Shown: positions 1 to 5,723 of the stretch, piece by piece
Layout: the number at the start of each line of letters is the position of its first letter
How positions within the stretch are numbered: the first letter of the stretch is position 1
Source: DAISJD01 sp036821645
GTDB taxonomy: Bacteria > Pseudomonadota > Alphaproteobacteria > ATCC43930 > CGMCC-115725
Reading direction: 5' to 3'
Length of the DNA: 15,619 nt
NCBI GenBank assembly: GCA_036821645.1
Contig: DAISJD010000074.1
Location: 1-15,619 of the forward strand
Position numbers and translations under genes: made by a program
The notes under the pieces: model-generated
Told to the model about the DNA's origin: nothing
What the model saw: the letters and a program-made list of their open reading frames with translations, nothing else
The model's database searches: none

Positions 1-2
1 GG

Positions 3-212
3 GCGGTGGTGCGGGCGGTGGAACAGGACATGGCGCTTGTAGAATGTCTTGGGCCGGACAATACCTGTCCGATCGTTTCCGCCTGCGCCTTGATGGGCAT
101 TTTGTGTACGGCGCGCGAGGCGTTTCTGGCCGTGCTCGACCGTCAGCATCTGTCGGATCTGGTGCGCGAACCAAGGCGGCTGACGGCCTTGTTGGCCGTG
201 CCGCCGCCCTGA
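3..212 (+). CDS. Rrf2-family transcriptional regulator, NsrR-like (C-terminal fragment)
   Basis: The reading frame is open from the first bases, so the gene starts outside the window; only about 69 C-terminal residues are visible. They carry the signature of the Rrf2 family C-terminus: a helix with VVRAVEQDMALVECL, the cysteine segment CPIVSACALMGILC, and the closing AFLAVLDRQHLSDLV. In this family (NsrR, IscR) these cysteines bind an Fe-S cluster that senses nitric oxide or Fe-S status and controls DNA binding. The DNA-binding winged helix lies upstream of the window. The wording of the tail is closer to NsrR than to IscR, but the call between them is inference. Cysteine spacing here is C-x5-C-x6-C. 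The gene ends in TGA 38 bases before the convergent lipoprotein gene. Confidence 0.8.
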   Translation, partial: AVVRAVEQDMALVECLGPDNTCPIVSACALMGILCTAREAFLAVLDRQHLSDLVREPRRLTALLAVPPP

Positions 213-250
213 TGGAATGTACTGGGACCGAACGGAACCGAGCGGCGGGA

Positions 251-736
251 TCAGGCCTTGACCGGGGGGTGCTTGGCCGCCTCTAGAATGGCGTTCAGGC
301 AGCGCACCGTTTTGTCCCGCTCGTTCTGCTTGCTGCTGGCGCCCGTTGCTTGGGCATAGAGGACGATCGTGCTCTGGGTTTCGTCGAGATCGACAATTTC
401 GACGGTGATCGTGCCAGCGGTGGGAAAGTCGCCGGCATCCAAGGCGTAAACGACACGCAGGCCTTCTGATTCTTCGCCGAGAAACCGCAGCCCTTTCAGA
501 GGGTCGAGGGCGCGGCGTACGACGGTGCGCATCAAATCGGCATTGACGGCAATGGGGGCGGTATAGCGATCAGGCTGTGCGAGACAATAATCGATCGGGC
601 AGGCAAGATAGGCCGTCGCAAGGGGCGAGGGGGTGAAATTGCCGAAACTGCCGATGACCGGCGGACGGGGTGGGACAGTGGGCGGTGACGTGCCACAACC
701 GCCGAGACAGGCGACCGTCAAAAGCGCCAGAGGCAA
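251..736 (-). CDS. small lipoprotein with DUF1499-like domain; start uncertain
   Basis: The frame encodes a lipoprotein signal core (LPLALLTVACLGGC, lipobox L-G-G-C), then a proline-rich linker and a roughly 120-residue domain. That domain has YLACPIDYC near its start and DFPTAGTITVEIVDL then STIVLYAQATG further on, which resembles DUF1499, a family of unknown function common in alphaproteobacteria. The frame stays open back into the tRNA-Leu gene (GTG at 844), but that part is tRNA sequence and is very unlikely to be translated. Between the tRNA 3' end and the lipobox there is no ATG or GTG in any frame. The only usable codon with some upstream sequence is TTG at 736, which is given here and leaves a signal peptide with no charged n-region. 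The three residues ARR just before it would make a normal n-region, so the true start or the sequence itself may differ. Gene reality about 0.75; start poorly supported. Confidence 0.6.
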   Translation of the reverse strand: MPLALLTVACLGGCGTSPPTVPPRPPVIGSFGNFTPSPLATAYLACPIDYCLAQPDRYTAPIAVNADLMRTVVRRALDPLKGLRFLGEESEGLRVVYALDAGDFPTAGTITVEIVDLDETQSTIVLYAQATGASSKQNERDKTVRCLNAILEAAKHPPVKA

Positions 737-765
737 GAAAGGCGCCGTGCGCCGTGCGGAAGCCT

Positions 766-850
766 TGGTGAGGACGGCGGGAATCGAACCCGCAAGCCGT
801 GAGGCAACGGATTTTAAGTCCGTCGTGTATACCAGTTCCACCACGTCCTC
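766..850 (-). tRNA. tRNA-Leu (anticodon UAA), CCA encoded
   Basis: On the minus strand a full type II tRNA folds from 850 to 766. The 7-bp acceptor stem is GAGGACG with CGTCCTC; the D-arm region contains GTGGAACTGGTATACAC; the anticodon stem-loop is ACGGA-CTTAAAA-TCCGT with anticodon TAA. A long variable arm (TGCCTCACGGCTT) is typical of leucine tRNAs. The T-arm is GCGGG-TTCGATT-CCCGC, the discriminator base is A, and CCA is encoded. It reads UUA codons, which should be rare in this GC-rich genome. It lies 97 bases downstream of the CinA-domain gene and directly upstream of the lipoprotein gene on the same strand. Confidence 0.97.
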
Positions 851-866
851 ATCTCCCGCGACTTAG

Positions 867-896
867 TGATTACCTCTGCCGATAGAGGGTCGTCAA
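867..896 (-). promoter_or_regulatory. candidate sigma70 promoter of tRNA-Leu
   Basis: On the minus strand TTGACG (896-891) is followed after 18 bases by TAATCA (872-867), 16 bases before the mature tRNA 5' end. The spacer contains a small inverted repeat, CCTCT-ATCGGC-AGAGG. The -35 box is good and the -10 box is poor, so this is tentative. Readthrough from the CinA-domain gene is the alternative. Confidence 0.35.
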
Positions 897-947
897 GCAC
901 CGAAACGACGCGATCATACCCAAGGTGCAAAAAATGAAGCGGTCAAA

Positions 948-1733
948 TCAGCGGGTTGGTTCGACCCCGAAGCCCCTGATCATGGCTTCGACACGGGCGG
1001 CCCCGGCGTCGAGCCGGGCGGGATCTGTGCCGCGCAGCACGAGATTCGTGGCGGGCCCCCCTTGCAGCCAGAATGGATAGGAGCCGATATCGATATCGGG
1101 AAAATCCGCCTGGATCGTCCCTAAGGCCGCGGCCATCGTGCCTTCCGCCAGCGTGCAGGTGATGCTGACGGATTGAACGGGCGTGCCACCCACCAATAAA
1201 GGCTTCAGACTCTGAAACATCGCCTGGGCGATTTGCGGCACGCCGGCCATGACGGCAACATTGCCGATCAGAAATCCGGGTGCTGCCGAAACCGGATTGT
1301 CGATGAGACGGGCCCCTTGCGGGATATGGGCCATCCGCAGACGGGCGGCATTGAGGGGCAGGGTATGGCCCATGGCGCTGTAGCGTTCTTCCAGCCGACG
1401 TTTCGCCTCGTCATGGAGCAGCAAGGGCACCCCGAACGCGTCGGCGACGCACTGCGCGGTGATATCGTCATGGGTCGGGCCGATGCCGCCGGTCGTCAAG
1501 ACGTAATTGAAATGCACCCGCACCGCGTTTAGGGTCGCGATGATCGTCTCGCTGACATCGGGAATGACCCGCACTTCGCGCAATTGAATGCCGACCTCGT
1601 TCAGGCCCTTGGCCAAATAGGCTAGATTGGCATCTTGGGTGCGACCCGACAGGATCTCGTTCCCGATGATCAAAAGACAGGCCGTCACGAGTGTGGCGGG
1701 GACGGCGGGATCGGGTGTGTTCTGTTCAGTCAT
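948..1733 (-). CDS. stand-alone CinA N-terminal (MoCF/molybdopterin-binding) domain protein
   Basis: From ATG 1733 the protein has 261 residues. It carries the MoCF fold of competence/damage-inducible protein CinA: LLIIGNEILSG (20-30) with the following TQDAN, VRVIPD (55-59 region), TTGGIGPTHDD (80-90), and APGFLIGNVAVMAGVP (151-166). It lacks the C-terminal nicotinamide-nucleotide amidase domain of full CinA. Such short forms are common in alphaproteobacteria and are often annotated as molybdopterin-binding protein. In the family this domain has been linked to ADP-ribose pyrophosphatase activity, but the role of the short form is not settled. An upstream TTG at 1772 is also in frame, but two adjacent ATG codons (1736 and 1733) give a more normal N-terminus; no strong ribosome site distinguishes them. 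The gene is divergent from sfsA. Confidence 0.88.
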   Translation of the reverse strand: MTEQNTPDPAVPATLVTACLLIIGNEILSGRTQDANLAYLAKGLNEVGIQLREVRVIPDVSETIIATLNAVRVHFNYVLTTGGIGPTHDDITAQCVADAFGVPLLLHDEAKRRLEERYSAMGHTLPLNAARLRMAHIPQGARLIDNPVSAAPGFLIGNVAVMAGVPQIAQAMFQSLKPLLVGGTPVQSVSITCTLAEGTMAAALGTIQADFPDIDIGSYPFWLQGGPATNLVLRGTDPARLDAGAARVEAMIRGFGVEPTR

Positions 1734-1736
1734 CAT

Positions 1737-1831
1737 AGATGAGAGAATAACCGCAAGATCACCCTGGGGCAATGGGCAATGGCGTCTCTGCCCAGGTTCA
1801 AGGCGGGCAGGGTTTGGGGAGTGCGCTACGG
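1737..1831. promoter_or_regulatory. divergent intergenic region between the CinA-domain gene and sfsA
   Basis: This 95-base gap must hold both promoters. No convincing -35/-10 pair was found. It contains overlapping inverted repeats: CCTGGG (1763-1768) with CCCAGG (1791-1796), and CTGCCC (1788-1793) with GGGCAG (1805-1810). These share bases and cannot form together. GGGGA at 1816-1820 may serve as a distant ribosome site for sfsA. Confidence 0.4.
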
Positions 1832-2533
1832 ATGCAGTTGGAAGGACCCTTATACCGGGGTCGCCTGATCAAACGGTACAAACGGTTTTTGGCCGACATC
1901 GCCTTGGAAACGGGTGAAATCGTCACGGCCCATTGCGCCAATCCGGGGGCCATGACGGGTATTGCCGTGCCGGGTTCCTTGGTCTTTGTGGCGCCGTCTT
2001 TGCCGGGCCGGAAATTGGCTTATCGCTGGGTCTTGGTCGCGTGCGACGGAACCCTCGTCGGTATCGACACCACGCGCCCCAACCATTTGGTGCGTGAAGC
2101 CTTGACGGATGGGCGCATTGCCGAACTGGCAGCCTATCGCTCATGGCGTACCGAAGTGCCCTACGGCAGCCGATCCAGGGTCGATTTCTTGGGCGAAGGG
2201 CCGGGATTGCCGCCCTGCTATGTCGAGGTGAAAAACGTTCATCTCGTGCGCACCCCCGGCCTTGCCGAATTTCCCGATTGCGTGACGGCCAGGGGGGCAA
2301 AGCATCTCGTAGATTTGGCCGACAGGGTCGCGGCGGGCGATCGTGCCCTCCTTTTGTTCGTGGTACAGCGCAGCGACTGTAGCGCTGTACGGGTCGCCCA
2401 AGATCTTGATCCGGCCTATGCCGCCGCCATGGGGGCCGCGCGTGCGCGTGGTATCGGTGTTGCGTGTTATGGGTGCACGCTGACACATGACGCGATCAGC
2501 CTTGATCGGCCCTTGCCGTTCCTGCCCGACTGA
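1832..2533 (+). CDS. sfsA: sugar fermentation stimulation protein SfsA
   Basis: The protein has 233 residues, about the length of E. coli SfsA. Family blocks are plain: RLIKRYKRFLADI (11-23), HCANPGAMTG (34-43), TRPNHLV (81-87), SRVDFL (115-120), CYVEVKNVHL (129-138), and FPDCVTARGAKHL (147-159). SfsA proteins have a nucleic-acid-binding OB-like N-terminal part and a nuclease-like C-terminal part with conserved acidic and lysine residues (the VDF and EVKN motifs). The gene was first found in E. coli as stimulating maltose metabolism, and its biochemical role remains uncertain. The in-frame ORF extends upstream to 1772, but ATG 1832 places the conserved RLIKRYKRF at the usual distance from the N-terminus. 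It stands alone on the plus strand, about 190 bases before map. Confidence 0.93.
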   Translation: MQLEGPLYRGRLIKRYKRFLADIALETGEIVTAHCANPGAMTGIAVPGSLVFVAPSLPGRKLAYRWVLVACDGTLVGIDTTRPNHLVREALTDGRIAELAAYRSWRTEVPYGSRSRVDFLGEGPGLPPCYVEVKNVHLVRTPGLAEFPDCVTARGAKHLVDLADRVAAGDRALLLFVVQRSDCSAVRVAQDLDPAYAAAMGAARARGIGVACYGCTLTHDAISLDRPLPFLPD

Positions 2534-2626
2534 CGGGGGAGAGGGTGGGCTCTTTCTCGGATCGGCAGGTGTACCAAGATCACACTGGTCAAGATCGGGC
2601 GATGGGACCATAATGATCCGTCATTG

Positions 2627-2677
2627 CGTATTACGGCTCTGGGCGTATTACGGCTCTGGGCGTATTGCGGGTCTGGG
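2627..2677 (+). repeat. three tandem copies of a 17-bp repeat upstream of map
   Basis: The unit CGTATTACGGCTCTGGG occurs perfectly at 2627-2643 and 2644-2660, then with two changes (CGTATTGCGGGTCTGGG) at 2661-2677. The array ends 43 bases before the map start. A perfect 12-bp palindrome GCCTGCGCAGGC follows at 2685-2696. Taken in register, the repeats place TTGCGT (2625-2630) 16 bases before TATTAC (2647-2652), a weak promoter-like pair, so a promoter or operator role is possible but unproven. Confidence 0.9.
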
Positions 2678-2714
2678 CGACGCCGCCTGCGCAGGCTGCC
2701 GGTATTGTGGATAG

Positions 2715-2720
2715 AGGATC
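2715..2720 (+). promoter_or_regulatory. ribosome binding site of map
   Basis: AGAGGATC lies directly before ATG 2721 (AGAGGA ending two to three bases upstream). It fixes the map start, since the in-frame upstream sequence offers no better site. Confidence 0.7.
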
Positions 2721-3533
2721 ATGGATTACAGCATTTCAGAAGAAGCCCGCATCAAGCTCCATACCGCCGATGATTTCGTTGGCATGCGTAAGGCGGGTCG
2801 GCTTGCGGCAACACTTCTGGATGAAGTGACCCCCTTGGTAAAGCCCGGTGTCACGACCGATGCGCTCGACAAATTTTGTCACGACTTCATCGTCGATCAT
2901 GGCGCGATCCCGGCCCCCTTGAACTATAAGGGCTTTCCGAAATCGATTTGTACCTCGGTCAATCATGTGGTTTGTCACGGGATTCCGAGCGACAAGAAAC
3001 TGGTGAACGGGGATATCATCAATGTCGACGTGACCGTGATCGTCGATGGCTGGTACGGCGATAGCAGCCGCACCTACCTCGTCGGCGACAAGGTGTCGAT
3101 CAAGGCGGTCAATTTGGTCGATGCGACCTATGACGCCATGATGCTCGGGATCGGCATGGTCAAGCCCGGCGTTCGATTGGGGGCCATCGGCCATGCGATA
3201 CAAAGTTTTGCCGAACAACGCCGCTATTCGGTCGTGCGCGATTTCTGCGGTCATGGCATCGGTCGGGTTTTTCATGCGGCGCCAAGCGTCCTGCATTACG
3301 GTAAGCCGGACGAAGGGGTGGTTTTGCGCGAAGGCATGTTTTTCACGATCGAGCCCATGATCAATATCGGTCGCTATGAGGTCAAGGTGAAGAGCGACGG
3401 TTGGACGGCCGTGACCCGCGATCTTTCCCTGTCCGCCCAGTTCGAACATACGATTGGGGTGACGGCCGATGGTTATGAGATCTTTACCGTGTCGCCGAAG
3501 GGTTATACGAAGCCGCCTTATCCGCTTGTTTGA
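2721..3533 (+). CDS. map: type I methionine aminopeptidase
   Basis: The 270-residue enzyme removes the initiator methionine from nascent proteins in the cytoplasm. The pita-bread fold residues are complete: metal ligands D103 (in NVDVTV), D114 (in WYGDSSR), H178 (in GHGIGRVFH), E211 (in FTIEPM) and E242 (in QFEHT), plus the substrate-binding H86 (in VVCHGIPS). There is no N-terminal zinc-finger extension, so it is the bacterial class Ia form; the first 15 residues are a short family-typical lead. Compared with E. coli MetAP the HGIP-to-NVDVT stretch is one residue shorter. radC follows at once on the same strand, and a TTG in the radC frame even overlaps the map stop codon, so the two are very likely cotranscribed. 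A map-radC pairing is frequent in Rhodospirillales, by recollection. Confidence 0.97.
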   Translation: MDYSISEEARIKLHTADDFVGMRKAGRLAATLLDEVTPLVKPGVTTDALDKFCHDFIVDHGAIPAPLNYKGFPKSICTSVNHVVCHGIPSDKKLVNGDIINVDVTVIVDGWYGDSSRTYLVGDKVSIKAVNLVDATYDAMMLGIGMVKPGVRLGAIGHAIQSFAEQRRYSVVRDFCGHGIGRVFHAAPSVLHYGKPDEGVVLREGMFFTIEPMINIGRYEVKVKSDGWTAVTRDLSLSAQFEHTIGVTADGYEIFTVSPKGYTKPPYPLV

Positions 3534-3565
3534 TCCGGCGTGATCGATTCGGTTGGGGAATGGGG

Positions 3566-4255
3566 ATGGATGACGCCGTCGAGCGGCCGCATTATCTCGG
3601 CCATCGCGATCGCCTGCGTCAGCGGTTTTTGACGGCGGGTCCGGGTGCGCTCGCCGATTACGAGCTGCTTGAACTGGCCTTGTTCTATGTGTCGCCGCGC
3701 GGCGACACCAAGCCCTTGGCCAAGGACCTAATCAACCGGTTCCATGGCTTCAATAAAGTCCTGCATGCCGATGCCCAGGCCCTGTTGGCGGTGCCGGGCG
3801 TCGGTCCCAATACGGTTTTATTGTTGAAAACCCTGTCGGCTCTCGTCTCGCGCGCCTTAAAGGCCGAAGTGATGGAGCGGCCGATCCTGTCGAATTGGCA
3901 GGCTTTATTGGATTATTGCCGGGTTTCTCAGGGCTATGACCGGGTCGAAACCGTCCGATTGCTGTTTCTCGATGCGAAAAACGCTCTGATTGCCGATGAA
4001 GTCCAGCAATCGGGGACAGTCGATCATACGCCGCTTTATCCGCGCGAGGTCATGAAACGCGCTTTGGAATTGGGGGCCAGTGCTTTGATTCTGGTCCATA
4101 ATCATCCCTCGGGCGATCCCACACCATCGCGCGATGATATAGAATTGACCAAAACGCTGGCCCAGATCGGCGCGTCCTTGGGTGTTACCCTGCATGATCA
4201 CCTCATCGTTGCCGATGACAATCATGTCAGTTTAAAGGCTCTCGGCCTATTTTAG
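3566..4255 (+). CDS. radC: RadC family JAB-domain protein
   Basis: From ATG 3566 the product has 229 residues. The N-terminal part has the RadC helical segment with DYELLELALF (31-40) and a helix-hairpin-helix LLAVPGVGPNTVLLLK (73-88). The C-terminal JAB/JAMM domain carries the metal site HNHPSGDPTPSRDD (178-191) and closes with HDHLIVADDNHVSLKALG. The family was named for a supposed DNA repair role that later proved wrong for E. coli; its true activity, probably a metal-dependent hydrolase acting in DNA-related processes, is unknown. Start choice: GGGGA at 3555-3559 sits six bases before ATG 3566. An ATG at 3560 and a TTG at 3530 overlapping the map stop are in-frame alternatives. The gene ends at an AT-rich gap. 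Confidence 0.93.
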   Translation: MDDAVERPHYLGHRDRLRQRFLTAGPGALADYELLELALFYVSPRGDTKPLAKDLINRFHGFNKVLHADAQALLAVPGVGPNTVLLLKTLSALVSRALKAEVMERPILSNWQALLDYCRVSQGYDRVETVRLLFLDAKNALIADEVQQSGTVDHTPLYPREVMKRALELGASALILVHNHPSGDPTPSRDDIELTKTLAQIGASLGVTLHDHLIVADDNHVSLKALGLF

Positions 4256-4483
4256 GGTTTGTTCTGTGATTGATAATGATTTCCTGCGCGTATGTAAGCA
4301 ATATGATCTCATTTAAGCATCTGCTTTGATAATAGAGATTAATTTTATTCTTTTTTGTTGTATTAATAAAATTGAAATATTTTTTAATATTTATCTCTTA
4401 AACAAAAAATTAATAAAAAAAACTTAAAATAAATGATAATAGGGTGTGATCACTGTGAAAGTCCCGAGGCGCGAGGCGTGGCT
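4256..4483. other. AT-rich intergenic region before the DUF1501/DUF1800 module
   Basis: The gap is strikingly AT-rich against its surroundings: 4321-4440 holds only 15 G or C in 120 bases. No gene is seen in it. It contains AT-only inverted repeats: AATTTTATT (4341-4349) with AATAAAATT (4365-4373), and AAATATT-TTTT-AATATTT (4375-4392). A possible promoter is TTGTTG (4355-4360), 17 bases, TATTTT (4378-4383), but composition this skewed makes such matches easy by chance. A GTGATCAC palindrome lies at 4446-4453. The region most likely holds the promoter of the downstream pair and may be bent or bound by a nucleoid protein (inference). Confidence 0.7.
4473..4483 (+). promoter_or_regulatory. ribosome binding site deciding the DUF1501 start
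   Basis: GAGG at 4473-4476 is seven bases before GTG 4484. The upstream in-frame ATG at 4433 sits in AT-rich sequence with no ribosome site, and starting there would add 17 residues before the Tat motif. Confidence 0.55.
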
Positions 4484-5698
4484 GTGAAAATATTTTCAGA
4501 CTCTGAGATCAGTCGTCGCCGCTTTATGCAGCAGGCGGCCCTTGCGGGTGCGGTTGCGGCCCTGCCGTTCGGTACCAAGCTTGCTTTTGGTGCCACTGGC
4601 GGGCAATCCATCTTGATTACGGTCTTGTTGCGCGGCGGTATGGATGGGTTGAAGTTTTTGGCACCGAGCGACGATGCCCATTATCGGGCCGCCCGGCCGG
4701 ATGGGCTGCGCGTGCTGAATACCGGCCCAACTGCGGGACTTGCGCTTGCCAATGCCCCGACCGCGCAGGATTGGCGATTGAACCCGGATGCGGCCCCCCT
4801 GAAAGCGCTTTACGACCAGAAGCAATTGGCCTTCGTACATGCTGCGGGGTTGATGGCGGATACGCGCAGTCACGGGCAGGCCATCACCTTGATCGAAACG
4901 GGTTTTTCTGGTGGGCAGAGTGTTGGAACCAAAACCGGTTGGCTTACGCGCTATGAGGGGCTGCTTGGGGCGGGCGTGCCTTTGGCCGGTGTTTCGCTGA
5001 ACGATCAGCCGCCGCCCGATTGGCTGAATTCGGTCGATGTCGTGGCCTTCAGCGATCCGCGCAATTTTAAGATTTCTGGGTCGATCCCGCCGGATTTTCT
5101 ACGGGCGGCCTATGGCGGTGCGGGTGTGATCCAATCTGCCGGGACGAAGACGCTCTCTGCCCTCGATACGGTGGCGGCCCACCTTGCTGGCGCACCCGCA
5201 GCCTCTGCGGAGCCAAGCGGGCCTTTTGCGCCATTGGCGCGGCTGATCAACCTCGATCTCGGCGTCAGGGCTGTGACTATCACCTATGAGGGGTGGGATC
5301 ATCACGTCAGTGAAGAGGCCCGGTTTAAAGCGTTGATGAGCCGGTTTGCCAAGGATCTTGTCGGTTTTTGGAATGCGATTCCCAATTTTCACAACCGTGT
5401 CACGCTGCTGACATTGTCCGATTTCGGGCGCAGACTGGCGGCAAACGGGGATGCAGGAACCGATCATGGCCATGGCCAATGCATCATGGTCTTGGGAGGT
5501 GGGATTGCCGGGGGTAAGACCTATGGTCGGTGGCCTGGACTGGCACCTGCGGCTCTTGATCAAGGCGATCTCGCCGTGACGACCGATCTGCGTCAGATCA
5601 TGTGGGAAATCGCAGCCCCCAGTTTACCGGGGCGTGCTGCTGGTGATTTATTCCCTGGATTTGTGCCGACGGCTCTGCCGCTTGGTCTCGTGAAATAA
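4484..5698 (+). CDS. DUF1501 family protein with Tat signal peptide
   Basis: From GTG 4484 the protein has 404 residues. It begins with a textbook twin-arginine signal: SRRRFMQ at 10-16, a hydrophobic core AALAGAVAALPFG, and a likely cut near AFGA (35-38). This points to export of a folded, possibly metal-loaded protein. The mature part matches DUF1501, a family distantly related to alkaline phosphatase/sulfatase-fold enzymes: LLRGGMDGL (48-56), TRSHGQAITLIETG (127-140), YEGWDHH (268-274), LSDFGRR (311-317) and GTDHGHGQ (325-332). The Asp/His clusters (D272, H273, H274, D313, D327, H328, H330) look like metal ligands, by analogy only. No substrate is known. It is followed 25 bases later by the DUF1800 gene, its usual partner. 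An alternative start is ATG 4433. Confidence 0.92.
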   Translation: MKIFSDSEISRRRFMQQAALAGAVAALPFGTKLAFGATGGQSILITVLLRGGMDGLKFLAPSDDAHYRAARPDGLRVLNTGPTAGLALANAPTAQDWRLNPDAAPLKALYDQKQLAFVHAAGLMADTRSHGQAITLIETGFSGGQSVGTKTGWLTRYEGLLGAGVPLAGVSLNDQPPPDWLNSVDVVAFSDPRNFKISGSIPPDFLRAAYGGAGVIQSAGTKTLSALDTVAAHLAGAPAASAEPSGPFAPLARLINLDLGVRAVTITYEGWDHHVSEEARFKALMSRFAKDLVGFWNAIPNFHNRVTLLTLSDFGRRLAANGDAGTDHGHGQCIMVLGGGIAGGKTYGRWPGLAPAALDQGDLAVTTDLRQIMWEIAAPSLPGRAAGDLFPGFVPTALPLGLVK

Positions 5699-5723
5699 GC
5701 TCGTGTGAAGGAAGTAGGGCATC

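Noticed and set aside
766..844. Protein-coding start of the lipoprotein frame at GTG 844
   Set aside because: The bases encode a complete tRNA-Leu; the peptide read through them is the kind of spurious translation that tRNA genes produce.
766..850. tRNA-Leu as an integration (att) site
   Set aside because: tRNA-Leu 3' ends are common targets, but no integrase and no direct repeat of the tRNA end were seen in the window.
1772..1831. Longer N-terminus for SfsA from ATG 1772
   Set aside because: The extra 20 residues lie outside the family alignment, and ATG 1832 puts the conserved RLIKRYKRF at the usual position.
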